This document shows, in pieces, positions 17,388-26,006 of a DNA stretch of 64,000 nt; the stretch's first letter is position 1, and each line of letters opens with the position of its first letter. Where the stretch lies: positions 1 to 64,000 of the forward strand of contig JAJFLE010000017.1 in the NCBI GenBank assembly GCA_021772835.1, in the 5' to 3' direction. The notes under the pieces are model-generated. The model saw only the letters and a list, made by a program, of their open reading frames with translations. It ran no database searches and had not been told where the DNA came from. This DNA is from Mariprofundus sp. Its GTDB lineage: Bacteria; Pseudomonadota; Zetaproteobacteria; Mariprofundales; Mariprofundaceae. Position numbers and translations under genes: made by a program.

Positions 17388-19826
17388 GTGGCAGAGCTGA
17401 CCAAAAAAGAAGCTGGAAAAATTAGCGAAGACGATAAAGTGGATACACTGCTTCCTGTCTTGCCGCTCAGGGATATTGTTGTTTTCCCGCATATGATTGT
17501 GCCGCTGTTTGTCGGGCGCGAAAAGTCTGTGAAGGCGCTTGAAGAGGTGATGGCATCCGGCAAGAAGGTTCTTCTTGTGGCGCAAAAAGATGCTGCTAAT
17601 GATGATCCCGTTGCTGAAGACCTCTATCAGGTAGGCACCATAGGCAATATCCTGCAGCTGCTGAAGTTGCCTGACGGCACGATTAAAGTGTTGGTCGAAG
17701 GTGGTGATCGCATCAGGGTCGATGAGATGCTGGTTGGCGAAGATTATCTGCGTGCACACTTCTCGATTATGGTGGCTCAGGATGAAGACGAGAAGGAGCT
17801 GGATGTTGTGGCCCGCTCACTGATCCAGAAGTTTGAATCCTATGTGAAACTGAATAAAAAGCTGCCGCCTGAGGTGATGGTTTCTGTTTCTGCCGTGGAT
17901 GAGGCGGATAAGCTGGCCGATACTATTGCTGCCCACCTGAATCTGAAAGTGGAAGACAAGCAGGAGCTGCTCGAACTGCCTGAGGTGGTTGGACGTCTTG
18001 AATGCCTGTATGCCCATATGGACGATGAAATGGAGCTGTTGCAGGTAGATAAACGTATTCGCGGGCGCGTGAAGCGCCAGATGGAAAAGAGTCAGCGCGA
18101 GTATTATCTCTCCGAGCAGATGAAAGCGATTCAGAAAGAGCTGGGTGATGAAGATACCGAGTCCGATCTGCAGAAGCTGGAAGAGAAGATTGAGAGTGTT
18201 GGTTTGAGCAAGGAAGCCAAAGAAAAGGCGGATGCTGAATTCAAACGACTGAAGATGATGCCAGCGATGAGTGCCGAAGCCACTGTTGTGCGTAACTATC
18301 TGGACTGGCTGATTGAAGTGCCATGGAAAAAACGCTCCAAGGTCAGTAAGGATATTACAGCCGCCGAGAAAATTCTCGATGAGGATCATTACGGTCTGGA
18401 AAAAGTTAAAGAGCGTGTGCTTGAGTACCTGGCTGTATTGCGTCTGGTTCGTAAGATGAAAGGGCCGATTCTCTGTTTTGTAGGCCCACCTGGTGTGGGT
18501 AAAACCTCGTTGGCCAAATCCATTGCCCGTGCGACCAAACGTAAATATGTGCGCATGAGTCTCGGTGGTGTGCGTGATGAAGCGGAAATCCGCGGTCATC
18601 GCCGCACATATATCGGCTCCATGCCGGGTAAAGTAATCCAGTCGATGAAGAAAGCAGGCACAAAAAATCCGATGATTCTGCTTGATGAGATTGACAAGCT
18701 GGGTGCAGATTTCAGAGGTGACCCGTCTGCAGCGCTGCTTGAGGTGCTTGATCCCGAACAGAATCACACCTTTAATGATCATTATATGGAAGTGGATTAT
18801 GACCTTTCCGATGTGATGTTTATTACTACGGCTAACAGTCTGAATATCCCGGGGCCATTGCTGGATCGTATGGAGATTATCTCAATATCCGGTTATACCG
18901 AATTGGAGAAGCTGGAGATTGCACGTCGCTATCTGCTGGATAAACAGCTCAAGAACCACGGTCTGAAAGCTTCTCACTTGAAAGTGGAAGATGAAGTGCT
19001 GCTGGAGCTTATCCGTTATTACACTCGAGAAGCAGGTGTGCGCGGACTTTCCCGTGAGCTGGCCAAGCTGTGCAGAAAGGTAGCGCGCAAGATTGTGCAG
19101 TCCGATAGCACCGAGGTGATTGAGCTGTCCGCCGGTGATGTCGAATCCTATCTCGGTGTGCGCAAATATCGTTTTGGTCTGGCTGAAGAGGAAGATCAGG
19201 TCGGTGTTGTGACCGGGCTTGCCTGGACAGAAGTCGGCGGTGAATTGTTGCAGATTGAAACAGCGCTTATGCCGGGTAAAGGCAAGCTTACCGTAACTGG
19301 TCAGCTCGGTGATGTGATGCAGGAATCGATTCAGGCAGCGCTGACCTATGTTCGTTCACGCGCATCACAGCTGGGTCTGAAGCCGGACTTCCACCAGAAG
19401 GTGGATATTCATGTGCACGTGCCTGAAGGCGCGATACCAAAAGATGGCCCTTCAGCGGGTCTTGCCATGGCGACATCTATCGTATCGGCATTGACGGGTA
19501 TTCCGGTGAAAAAAGATGTCTGTATGACCGGTGAGATCACCCTGCGCGGCAAAGCACTACCGATTGGTGGATTGAAAGAAAAGCTGTTGGCGGCACATCG
19601 TGGCGGTCTGACCGAAGCCTTGATTCCTGAGGAAAATGCCAAGGATCTGAAAGATATCCATGCCGACGTTCTTCAGGGTGTAAAAGTACATATTGTCTCT
19701 CACATGGATGAAGTGTTAGAACATGCCTTGACTAGGCTTCCAACTGGTATGAGTATGTCTGGAAGTTTTGTGCCGGGGAGCGTTGGCGACATTTATCTTG
19801 ATGATAGCTCAACGGTGGCGCATTAA
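17388..19826 (+). CDS. lon: Lon protease
   Basis: 812 residues from the chosen start. A homohexameric ATP-dependent serine protease. The N-terminal substrate-binding domain begins at about residue 23 ([20 protein letters not shown]). The AAA+ domain has [13 protein letters not shown] and [11 protein letters not shown]. The C-terminal protease domain has catalytic Ser689 in [10 protein letters not shown] and the Lys motif [15 protein letters not shown] prefer the GTG at 17388, six bases after GAAGGAG; a TTG at 17385 or 17373 is possible. The C-terminal tail (residues about 790-812) is Ser/Gly-rich. Confidence 0.97.
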   Translation: MAELTKKEAGKISEDDKVDTLLPVLPLRDIVVFPHMIVPLFVGREKSVKALEEVMASGKKVLLVAQKDAANDDPVAEDLYQVGTIGNILQLLKLPDGTIKVLVEGGDRIRVDEMLVGEDYLRAHFSIMVAQDEDEKELDVVARSLIQKFESYVKLNKKLPPEVMVSVSAVDEADKLADTIAAHLNLKVEDKQELLELPEVVGRLECLYAHMDDEMELLQVDKRIRGRVKRQMEKSQREYYLSEQMKAIQKELGDEDTESDLQKLEEKIESVGLSKEAKEKADAEFKRLKMMPAMSAEATVVRNYLDWLIEVPWKKRSKVSKDITAAEKILDEDHYGLEKVKERVLEYLAVLRLVRKMKGPILCFVGPPGVGKTSLAKSIARATKRKYVRMSLGGVRDEAEIRGHRRTYIGSMPGKVIQSMKKAGTKNPMILLDEIDKLGADFRGDPSAALLEVLDPEQNHTFNDHYMEVDYDLSDVMFITTANSLNIPGPLLDRMEIISISGYTELEKLEIARRYLLDKQLKNHGLKASHLKVEDEVLLELIRYYTREAGVRGLSRELAKLCRKVARKIVQSDSTEVIELSAGDVESYLGVRKYRFGLAEEEDQVGVVTGLAWTEVGGELLQIETALMPGKGKLTVTGQLGDVMQESIQAALTYVRSRASQLGLKPDFHQKVDIHVHVPEGAIPKDGPSAGLAMATSIVSALTGIPVKKDVCMTGEITLRGKALPIGGLKEKLLAAHRGGLTEALIPEENAKDLKDIHADVLQGVKVHIVSHMDEVLEHALTRLPTGMSMSGSFVPGSVGDIYLDDSSTVAH

Positions 19827-19851
19827 AGTTACAAAAAATCAAAAATATCAG

Positions 19852-19882
19852 TTGACAGGATATGGGGTTCATTGCTTATAGT
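19852..19882 (+). promoter_or_regulatory. Candidate sigma-70 promoter of hup
   Basis: A consensus TTGACA at 19852-19857 is followed after 19 bases by TATAGT at 19877-19882. It lies about 30 bases before the HU start codon, which would give a short leader. The spacing is slightly long but the hexamers are strong. Confidence 0.6.
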
Positions 19883-19914
19883 TCGCAACCCATTGAATTC
19901 ATCGGGAGGAATTA

Positions 19915-20187
19915 ATGAATAAAGCAGATTTGGTAAACCACGTAGCCGCATCAGCGGACCTCAGTAAAGCTGCAGCAGGTGAAGCTGTTGAAGCAGTACT
20001 GAGCGGTATCTCCGGAGCATTGGCTGGCGGTGATTCAGTGAGCTTGGTAGGTTTCGGTACATTCTCAGTAGCGGCACGCGCAGCTCGTACAGCTCGCAAC
20101 CCACGTACTGGTGAGAGTATCGATGTTGCTGCATCTAAGGCACCTAAGTTCAAAGCCGGTAAAGCGCTTAAAGACGCAGTTAAATAA
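19915..20187 (+). CDS. hup: DNA-binding protein HU
   Basis: 90 residues, standard length. A histone-like dimer that bends and compacts DNA. The N-terminal helices begin [20 protein letters not shown]. The beta arm carries [20 protein letters not shown] with the DNA-intercalating Pro. GGGAGGAA precedes the ATG. It follows lon, as in many proteobacteria, but has its own promoter and a strong terminator. Confidence 0.97.
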   Translation: MNKADLVNHVAASADLSKAAAGEAVEAVLSGISGALAGGDSVSLVGFGTFSVAARAARTARNPRTGESIDVAASKAPKFKAGKALKDAVK

Positions 20188-20210
20188 TACCTGAGAGTAG
20201 TACAGATTTG

Positions 20211-20241
20211 AAAACAAGGGCTTTTTAGCCCTTGTTTTTTT
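20211..20241 (+). terminator. Intrinsic terminator after hup
   Basis: AACAAGGGCT and AGCCCTTGTT pair around a short T loop and are followed by seven T residues. A textbook intrinsic terminator, just before tRNA-Val. Confidence 0.9.
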
Positions 20242-20242
20242 C

Positions 20243-20318
20243 GGGCGCTTAGCTCAGCTGGGAGAGCAACGGCCTTACAAGCCGTAGGTCGCAGGTTCGA
20301 GCCCTGCAGCGCCCACCA
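20243..20318 (+). tRNA. tRNA-Val (anticodon TAC), copy 1
   Basis: 76 bases with encoded CCA. The acceptor stem GGGCGCT pairs with AGCGCCC. The anticodon loop CTTACAA gives TAC. The T arm is GCAGG-TTCGAGC-CCTGC. Identical to copy 2 at 20563. Confidence 0.97.
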
Positions 20319-20415
20319 TATTAAAGGTTCTGCAGACAAGATGCAGAGCCTTTTTCCGATCAGCGTATTAAGTAGTTGATTTTTGGGGAGCAAGTTATTA
20401 CTTTGCGCCCCGCTT

Positions 20416-20492
20416 GGAGCGGTAGTTCAGTTGGTTAGAATGCTGGCCTGTCACGCCGGAGGTCGCGGGTTCGAGTCCCGTCCGCTCCGCCA
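20416..20492 (+). tRNA. tRNA-Asp (anticodon GTC), copy 1
   Basis: 77 bases with encoded CCA. The acceptor stem GGAGCGG pairs with CCGCTCC. The anticodon loop CTGTCAC gives GTC. It differs from copy 2 in one anticodon-stem base (GCTGGCC here, GCCGGCC in copy 2). Confidence 0.97.
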
Positions 20493-20497
20493 CATCA

Positions 20498-20525
20498 AGG
20501 CCCCCGCTTTGCGGGGGCTTTTTTT
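20498..20525 (+). terminator. Intrinsic terminator after tRNA-Asp copy 1
   Basis: GCCCCCGC-TTT-GCGGGGGC stem followed by a run of seven T. It separates the two tRNA-Val/tRNA-Asp pairs, so each pair may be its own transcript. Confidence 0.9.
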
Positions 20526-20562
20526 AATATTGTAAGGTCTATCCAGCAGGCCTTACTGCAAT

Positions 20563-20638
20563 GGGCGCTTAGCTCAGCTGGGAGAGCAACGGCCTTACAA
20601 GCCGTAGGTCGCAGGTTCGAGCCCTGCAGCGCCCACCA
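20563..20638 (+). tRNA. tRNA-Val (anticodon TAC), copy 2
   Basis: The same 76-base sequence as at 20243-20318, with encoded CCA and anticodon TAC. Part of a tandem duplication of the Val-Asp pair; the spacers between genes have diverged. Confidence 0.97.
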
Positions 20639-20689
20639 TTTTAAAGTGAAAGATGCCCTGTAAAGATCAGGCTCTTGCTAAAACCGCTT

Positions 20690-20766
20690 GGAGCGGTAGT
20701 TCAGTTGGTTAGAATGCCGGCCTGTCACGCCGGAGGTCGCGGGTTCGAGTCCCGTCCGCTCCGCCA
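20690..20766 (+). tRNA. tRNA-Asp (anticodon GTC), copy 2
   Basis: 77 bases, anticodon GTC, encoded CCA. One base in the anticodon stem differs from copy 1 and restores a full G-C pair. The last 19 bases, with downstream sequence, recur at 20946 onward. Confidence 0.97.
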
Positions 20767-20770
20767 CACC

Positions 20771-20806
20771 AAAGCCCCTGATGGAAACATCGGGGGCTTT
20801 TTCTTT
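20771..20806 (+). terminator. Intrinsic terminator after tRNA-Asp copy 2
   Basis: AAAGCCCC-TGATG and CATCGGGGGCTTT pair around GAAA, followed by a T-rich tract. A standard end for the second tRNA pair. Confidence 0.85.
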
Positions 20807-20865
20807 GCGGTTTGCGTTATACGATCTTAATCTGGAGTGGATGGGTGCGAGAACACGCATTCGGG

Positions 20866-20945
20866 TTCGATAAAATCGCAGGAGCGATTTTAAACGTCGG
20901 AGGAACGACGACGGCCCGTAGGGCGAAGGGCAGGAAGCCCTGAGT
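20866..20945 (-). repeat. TCCT-loop hairpin repeat, copy between tRNA-Asp repeats
   Basis: Read on the minus strand: AGGGCT-TCCTG-CCCT, then CGCCCTACGGGC, then GTCG-TTCCTCC-GACG, then TAAAATCGC-TCCT-GCGATTTTA. These are three short perfect or near-perfect stems, each with a TCCT-containing loop, joined by a CCCTACGGGC linker. This is the same design as the array after priA. Confidence 0.7.
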
Positions 20946-20994
20946 AGTCCCGTCCGCTCCGCCACACCAAACCCTACGATGGAAACTACGTTTA

Positions 20995-21771
20995 TTATTT
21001 GTCAGTTTGATGTTTGATATGGGCATCCAGTCCACGTTGAATCAGATTGGCTCGTTCATTCTGTCCGAGCGCGCGCAGAGTTATAACAAGCTGCTGTCGG
21101 GTTTTGTCATCCGGATCAATGGCAAGACTGCGCTGGTAGGCGACTAATGCATCGTCATCCTTTTTGGCCCGGTGCAGAATATCTCCATATGTGCGCCAGC
21201 AGGGGGCACAGGTGGATAATAGTCTTGATGCTCTATCACCATATTTCAGGCCGAAACCTTTCATGTGATGACGCGACTGATAATCGGCATAATGCAGGTA
21301 GGCAAAACCATTGAGAGGGTCGGCTTTGAGCGCGTTCTGAAGCAGCTGGATAGCCTCGATATTGTTGCCGCGTTTTTCAGCCAACCGGGCCAGCAGATAC
21401 CACGGTGTTGCCTCATGTTTGAATTGCTCGGTTGCGGATTCAAGCAGCCGAACCGCTTCATTCAACTGGCCCTTATCCTGAAGCAGAGCGGCAAGATTAA
21501 TCATGCTGGGCAGGTGTCGACCTGTGCTGATATTTGTTTCATACAGTGTTTGAGCCTCGCTGCTGTGGTTGATCTGCTCAAGTAGAATAGCAAGGTTATA
21601 GCGGGCTTCGAGATTGTCCGGGCGCAACCTTAATTCGGACGCAAGCGCACGACGAGCCTCTGTGATCTGATCTGACTCAATATATTTCTGGGCAGCCTGA
21701 AACGGCGTTTCAGCTATAGCGGTGCTGGCAGAGCAGGCAATTACTGTCAGCAAGATGAATATTCTCGCCAT
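20995..21771 (-). CDS. Periplasmic TPR-repeat protein
   Basis: 258 residues. A signal peptide (MARIFILLTVIACSASTAIA) is followed by about five tetratricopeptide repeats (for example LEARYNLAILLEQINHSSEA and PWYLLARLAEKRGNNIEA). A Cys pair, CAPC, lies near residue 195. TPRs mediate protein contacts; no enzyme domain is seen. I chose the ATG at 21771, 31 bases after mlaD, over a TTG frame start at 21822 that would put residues before the signal peptide. As last gene of the alr-mlaEFD run it may assist the lipid transporter, which is inference from position. Confidence 0.8.
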   Translation of the reverse strand: MARIFILLTVIACSASTAIAETPFQAAQKYIESDQITEARRALASELRLRPDNLEARYNLAILLEQINHSSEAQTLYETNISTGRHLPSMINLAALLQDKGQLNEAVRLLESATEQFKHEATPWYLLARLAEKRGNNIEAIQLLQNALKADPLNGFAYLHYADYQSRHHMKGFGLKYGDRASRLLSTCAPCWRTYGDILHRAKKDDDALVAYQRSLAIDPDDKTRQQLVITLRALGQNERANLIQRGLDAHIKHQTDK

Positions 21772-21802
21772 GCTTTGCCTGGCAGAGGCCCTGGAAAGGG
21801 GG

Positions 21803-22840
21803 TTATTTGGTCGCAGGAGCAATACCCATCCTGCCAGTAGTCATCAGCATCTCTTCCATCTTTTCCTGTCGGGCGCGTTTATTGGCCTTTATTTCAGGTT
21901 TTTCCTTCATCAGCTTCCAGGGGTTGCGTCGGATATCGTCAGAGAATGCTTCAAGATTTTCTGATGCCAGGCGCAGTTCAAACAGGGTTCTGTAGAGGTT
22001 TTCCCGGTTATCTGTCAGCGAGGCATTGAGGGTTTGTGTTGCCTGCTTGCCCTCATCGAAGAATTCACGACCGGAACGTGTGATCAGAGGCAGATCTTTT
22101 TCCAGTTGCTGCGTGATTTTTTGCAGTGAAGTGGTGATCTCGCCGATTTGTATTCGACTCTCTTTGACCATCATTCTGCCTTCATCAAAGAATTCACGGC
22201 CGGAACGTGTGATCCGAGGCAGCTCTTGTTCCAGCTTTTGTGATATGCGTTGTAGTGAGGCGGTAGCTTCCCTGATTTGAGTTCGGTTCTCTTTGACCAT
22301 CATCGATAGTTCCAGTGTGGCACTGTTGATGTTGGCAATGACTTGCTGAAACGATTCGCTGCCTTCTCCACCTTCAGTGCCCGACAGAGACTGTGTCAGC
22401 GCTTTGACGTCATCAGTGATACCCGAAGCTTTGGTGATGAAGGTATTGATGTCACCCGCCGGGTCGGAAGGGATGACTGTGCCATCCTGTAACCATTCTG
22501 TGTCCCCGGCGATTGCGGTTAGAGCAAGGTTCTTTTCCCCAACCAGACCGCGGCCAATGATAGTTGCGCGTGTTGAGGCGGGAAGTTTAACATCCGGATT
22601 CAGTGCGATTCGCACCACTGCCAAATTATTTCTGAGTAGAATTTCTTGCACGACGCCGATCTTTACGCCAGCCATGCGTACGGGTGACTGCACATCAAGC
22701 CCCAGCAGGTCTTCAAATTCGGCTTCGACAATATTATTTTCCTGTTTGGGCCAGGCGATATCGCCAACCTTGCCGGTAGCAAAGGTGAGCAATAAGAGTG
22801 CGGCAAGGACAAAGGCTCCCAGGCGTGCATGTGGATTCAT
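21803..22840 (-). CDS. mlaD: MlaD-like MCE domain protein
   Basis: 345 residues. One N-terminal membrane helix (LGAFVLAALLLLTFATG), then the MCE domain at about 35-115 (VRMAGVKIGVVQEI, GRGLVGEKNLALT), which forms the periplasmic ring of Mla-type phospholipid transporters. The long C-terminal helical region contains a 42-residue unit repeated in tandem: KENRTQIREATASLQRIS and KESRIQIGEITTSLQKIT, each ending ITRSGREFFDEG. Such helices may form a tube or needle as in longer MCE proteins. It overlaps mlaF by 4 bases. MlaB and MlaC are not beside it. Confidence 0.9.
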   Translation of the reverse strand: MNPHARLGAFVLAALLLLTFATGKVGDIAWPKQENNIVEAEFEDLLGLDVQSPVRMAGVKIGVVQEILLRNNLAVVRIALNPDVKLPASTRATIIGRGLVGEKNLALTAIAGDTEWLQDGTVIPSDPAGDINTFITKASGITDDVKALTQSLSGTEGGEGSESFQQVIANINSATLELSMMVKENRTQIREATASLQRISQKLEQELPRITRSGREFFDEGRMMVKESRIQIGEITTSLQKITQQLEKDLPLITRSGREFFDEGKQATQTLNASLTDNRENLYRTLFELRLASENLEAFSDDIRRNPWKLMKEKPEIKANKRARQEKMEEMLMTTGRMGIAPATK

Positions 22841-23634
22841 CGTTGGATAGCCTCCTCTATCTGTTTACCCCAGATGCTGCAGTTGATTGGACCTTCGGCT
22901 TTTCCCTCAACAAACTGTCTGAGCATAGGATCCTGATTAGAGTCTAGTTCATTGGCCGGGATTTGCATATGAATGCGCCCGTGGCAGAGCAGAGCGATGT
23001 GGTCACTGATCATGGAAGCACTCTTCATGTCATGGGTGATGCTGAGGATGGTGGTGCCTGAATCCTTGTGCAGGCGCACGATCAGCTTGTTGATGACATC
23101 GGACATGATCGGATCAAGGCCGGTGGTGGGCTCATCGAAAAATACGATATCCGGCTTGTGGCATATGGTACGTGCCAGCCCCACACGTTTGGCCATACCA
23201 CCGGAAAGCTCGGCAGGCATTTTGTCTTCGATATCGTACAGGCCGACCCATTCCAGGACTTCAATGGCACGCTCTTTTGCCTTGGTCTTACTCAGACCCC
23301 GGCGCAGCAGCGCAAAAGAGACATTTTCCCACACACTTAACGAATCAAACAGGGCCCCGCCCTGAAACAGCATGCCAACACGTTGCATGCGTTGCAGTTG
23401 TTCATGTTCTTTCAGTTCAAGCCAGTTCTCTCCATCAATCAGGATTTCACCACTATCCGGCTTGAGCAGGCCCAATACACATTTGATCAATACACTTTTG
23501 CCGGTGCCGGACATGCCGATGACCGTGGTTGATTTGCCCGGCATGATGTCCAGATCGGCACCATCGAGAATGATTTTGTCGTCGAAGCGTTTGCTTAAAC
23601 CTCTGATGCTGATGCGTGGGATCTCGCTGCTCAT
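22837..23634 (-). CDS. mlaF: MlaF-like ABC transporter ATP-binding protein
   Basis: 265 residues from the ATG at 23634, which overlaps the mlaE stop (ATGA). Walker A is GMSGTGKSVLIK; signature LSGGMAKRVGLAR; Walker B IVFFDEPTTGLDP; H-loop SITHDM. The LSGGMAKR form with TGLDPI is typical of the Mla/Ttg2A/Mkl subfamily. It powers phospholipid movement between inner and outer membranes together with MlaE and MlaD. A GTG at 23646 is a weaker alternative start. Confidence 0.95.
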   Translation of the reverse strand: MSSEIPRISIRGLSKRFDDKIILDGADLDIMPGKSTTVIGMSGTGKSVLIKCVLGLLKPDSGEILIDGENWLELKEHEQLQRMQRVGMLFQGGALFDSLSVWENVSFALLRRGLSKTKAKERAIEVLEWVGLYDIEDKMPAELSGGMAKRVGLARTICHKPDIVFFDEPTTGLDPIMSDVINKLIVRLHKDSGTTILSITHDMKSASMISDHIALLCHGRIHMQIPANELDSNQDPMLRQFVEGKAEGPINCSIWGKQIEEAIQR

Positions 23635-24395
23635 CCGAACATCCACGCTGTGAGAAAATAATCTGAAATCAAAATGCTCATGCAGGAGACAACGACTGCC
23701 CTTGTTGTGGCTGTACCCACACCTTCAGCACCGCCCTTGCAGTTAAAGCCTTCCGTGCAGCCGATCAGGCCGATCAACATGCCGAAGAAGGCTGCTTTCA
23801 CAAGGCCTGAGTAGAAGTCAGACAGCTCCATATAGATGGTAGTGTTTTCGATATATACAGCCGGATTCTGGTCGAGAACATGTACGCTGATGGCATAACC
23901 GCCATAGATGCCGATGAAATCTGCAACGACTACCAGTAGCGGCATCATCAGGGTAACCGCAATCAGGCGGGGAAGAATCAGATAGCGAACGGGATCGGTT
24001 GAGAGTGTCCATAAGGCGTCGATCTGTTCGGTCACGCGCATGGTGCCAAGCTCTGCGGCAAAGGATGCGCCGACCCGACCTGCTACCATCAGGCCAACCA
24101 GCACGGGTCCGAGTTCACGCACCACAGACATGGAAACCACGAGGCCTGTCAAACTTTCAGCGGCAAAGCGGTGAAAGACGATATACGACTGCAGCGCCAG
24201 CACCATGCCGGTGAACAAGGCGGTGAGCATAACCACGGGAAGAGATTGTACGCCGACCTCTTCGGCCTGCTGCAAAAGCATTCGAAAGTGCCATGGTCTG
24301 GAGGTTAAACGTTTAAGCGCACCGGCAAAGGTTGCAGCATATAGCCCCAGCTGAATGCAGAAGCTCTCTACGAGTTTGCCGGTGGCGGTCAGCAC
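23631..24395 (-). CDS. mlaE: MlaE-like ABC transporter permease
   Basis: 254 residues with five or six membrane helices. Family motifs: FTGMVLALQSY, LGPVLVGLMVAGRVGASFAA with the conserved ELGTMRVTEQIDAL, and FGMLIGLIGCTEGFNCKGGA. This is the membrane part of the Mla-type transporter. It starts with a GTG at 24395 inside the end of alr (7-base overlap), so the lipid transport genes are coupled to alr. Confidence 0.95.
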   Translation of the reverse strand: MLTATGKLVESFCIQLGLYAATFAGALKRLTSRPWHFRMLLQQAEEVGVQSLPVVMLTALFTGMVLALQSYIVFHRFAAESLTGLVVSMSVVRELGPVLVGLMVAGRVGASFAAELGTMRVTEQIDALWTLSTDPVRYLILPRLIAVTLMMPLLVVVADFIGIYGGYAISVHVLDQNPAVYIENTTIYMELSDFYSGLVKAAFFGMLIGLIGCTEGFNCKGGAEGVGTATTRAVVVSCMSILISDYFLTAWMFG

Positions 24396-25459
24396 ACCGC
24401 TTTTCTTCTCACGCGTTCACCCACACCGGTGAACAGCGTGTAACTGATGGTATCCAGCGAGCTGGCCACATCATTGGCAAGTATATTCTCTCCCCAGAAC
24501 TCCACAGCATCTCCCGGTTTGGCGTCGGTGCCTGTTACATCAATCATAGTATAGTCCATGCAGACGCGTCCGACGATAGCTTGCTTGCACCCATTCAGAA
24601 AAACCTGCCCATGATTGGATAGGGCGCGTGGCACGCCATCGGCATAACCAAGCCCGACCACTGCGATTTTCATGGCTTGTTTGGCCAGGAATGTGGCGCC
24701 ATAGGAGACCGGAGCACCGGCAGAAATATCGCGTATCTGCATGATCTCTCCAGTCAAAGTCATGACCGGCTTCAGGCCGATGGGGCGCTCAACAACCGGT
24801 TCGGCACCGTAGAGGGCAATGCCCGGACGCACGACATCAAAAGCATATTCAGGCATGGAGATTATACCACCGCTGTTTAGCAGGGATCTAGGCAGCTCCG
24901 GAGCAATTTGATCACAGAGCTTGTTGAACCTTTCAGCCTGTTGCCGGTTCATCGGGTGATCCGGTTCATCCGCACAGGCAAGATGGGACATCAAACCACA
25001 CACGTTGATTTCAGCCTGATGACAGGCTTCAAAAAGTTTTTTGGGTTTGTCCGCCCCCAGACGGTTCATACCCGAGTCAATTTTGATCCAGACATCACCT
25101 TTAAAACCTGCTTCCTGTAGTAGTTTGATCTGCCTCAGTTCTGTGACGTTTGGCGTGAGTTGGTGCTGGCAGGCCAGCTCAGCATCCTCTGCATCGAAGA
25201 TGCCCGAGAGCAGTACAATTTGAATCTTTTTGTAAAAGCCGAGAATAGAACGAAGCTCTGTTCCTTCGGAAGCATCGGTCACCGCAAAGCTGTTACACCC
25301 TTCTTCAAGCAGGGCAGGAGCCACCAGGAACATTTCATGCCCGTAGGCATTAGCCTTGATCACGGCCATGACCTTTGCCTTGGCACTCCTGCTTTTGAGC
25401 AGGCGATAGTTATGGCGAAGGTGATCCAGATGGATGCGGGCTATGGCAGGGCGTGACAT
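24389..25459 (-). CDS. alr: Alanine racemase
   Basis: 356 residues. A PLP enzyme giving D-alanine for peptidoglycan. PLP-binding Lys35 is in MAVIKANAYGHE; the second active-site base Tyr is in APVSYGATF. Other blocks: KIDSGMNRLGA and GRVCMDYTMIDVT. Length and order are standard. First gene of the alr-mlaE-mlaF-mlaD-TPR run, on the strand opposite to the polysaccharide locus that follows. Confidence 0.95.
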   Translation of the reverse strand: MSRPAIARIHLDHLRHNYRLLKSRSAKAKVMAVIKANAYGHEMFLVAPALLEEGCNSFAVTDASEGTELRSILGFYKKIQIVLLSGIFDAEDAELACQHQLTPNVTELRQIKLLQEAGFKGDVWIKIDSGMNRLGADKPKKLFEACHQAEINVCGLMSHLACADEPDHPMNRQQAERFNKLCDQIAPELPRSLLNSGGIISMPEYAFDVVRPGIALYGAEPVVERPIGLKPVMTLTGEIMQIRDISAGAPVSYGATFLAKQAMKIAVVGLGYADGVPRALSNHGQVFLNGCKQAIVGRVCMDYTMIDVTGTDAKPGDAVEFWGENILANDVASSLDTISYTLFTGVGERVRRKAVC

Positions 25460-25755
25460 ATTTGAATGATGTAGGAAATTCTTGTCGCGTCAAAGACATT
25501 GTTGAATTATTCTTTGGGCGCACTCGATTGTGTTGTGTCCTCCAAATGGTGGACAAGACGATCCTTCGGTGGTGCTGTAGGCTGCGCCAGGTTTTTGTTG
25601 GTGGGCTTTTTTCCGCTGATGTTTTGTGAACAGCTGAATAGAGGTTGTTGCTATATTCTGGAGATATTATTCGTTTGATGGATGCGCTACCGGTTCGGGC
25701 GAGTTTGGGTTAATTCCAAAATAGTCTATAATATACATTTTATAAACAAGGTGGG
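25460..25755. other. Divergent intergenic region before the polysaccharide locus
   Basis: 296 bases between alr (minus) and the polysaccharide genes (plus). It holds an imperfect palindrome (GTCCTCCAAATGGTGGAC at about 25538) and the promoter listed at 25704-25732. No gene seen. Confidence 0.5.
25704..25732 (+). promoter_or_regulatory. Candidate promoter of the polysaccharide locus
   Basis: A perfect TATAAT at 25727-25732 is preceded after 16-17 bases by TTTGGG/TTGGGT. It lies in a clearly AT-rich stretch about 25 bases before the first coding remnant. It probably drives the rfbA-rfbB run. Confidence 0.6.
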
Positions 25756-25852
25756 ATGTTTTTGAAAGGAATAATATTGGCAGGCGGTTCCGGCACACGT
25801 CTGCATCCATTAACGCTTTCGGTTAGTAAACGGCTGATGCCGGTGTACGAAA
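25756..25852 (+). pseudogene. Truncated duplicate of the rfbA 5' end
   Basis: The first 30 or so codons translate to [20 protein letters not shown] and [11 protein letters not shown], nearly identical in protein to the start of the full rfbA at 26007. The DNA has diverged mainly at third positions. Homology stops at about 25852, where a hairpin-repeat unit begins. The frame then continues to 26010 with no sugar nucleotidyltransferase sequence. Confidence 0.85.
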
Positions 25853-25915
25853 AATTGGTATGGACTACCAATTTGGGCGAGCTATGTAGCTCGCCCAGTA
25901 GGGGTGGAGTACAGG
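25845..25915 (-). repeat. TCCT-loop hairpin repeat, copy inside the rfbA remnant
   Basis: On the plus strand: AAATTGGTA-TGGAC-TACCAATTT directly followed by GGGCGAGCTA-TG-TAGCTCGCCC, then AGTAGGGG. On the minus strand this reads CCCTACTGGGCGAGCTA, a stem, then CAAATTGGTA-GTCCA-TACCAATTT. It therefore has the same linker-stem-linker-stem order as the copies after priA. Both stems are perfect, so this copy looks recent. Confidence 0.7.
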
Positions 25916-26006
25916 ATGTGCGACATCACAAAGCGATAATTGATCCATCCGATTATTTGGCACCCATGACTGTGGGGACCGTCATATCAATAGAGCAGGA
26001 GTCACA

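Larger units (their letters stand above)
20748..20994 (+). repeat. Direct repeat of a tRNA-Asp 3' end flanking a hairpin-repeat unit
   Basis: AGTCCCGTCCGCTCCGCCAC plus ACCAAA occurs at 20748-20773 and again at 20946-20971. The bases after it are also related (GATGGAAAC in both). The two lie 198 bases apart, and the space between holds a minus-strand copy of the TCCT-loop hairpin repeat (about 20866-20945). The arrangement resembles a small insertion at a tRNA 3' end. Confidence 0.75.

Noticed and set aside
17817-18782. 321-codon frame antisense to lon
   Set aside because: His/Phe/Leu-rich translation with no family; lon is certain and its codon bias produces such open complements.
20678-21035. 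Minus-strand frames over tRNA-Asp and the hairpin unit (for example GVAERTGLEPATSG)
   Set aside because: Complement of tRNA and palindromic repeats, a common source of false proteins.
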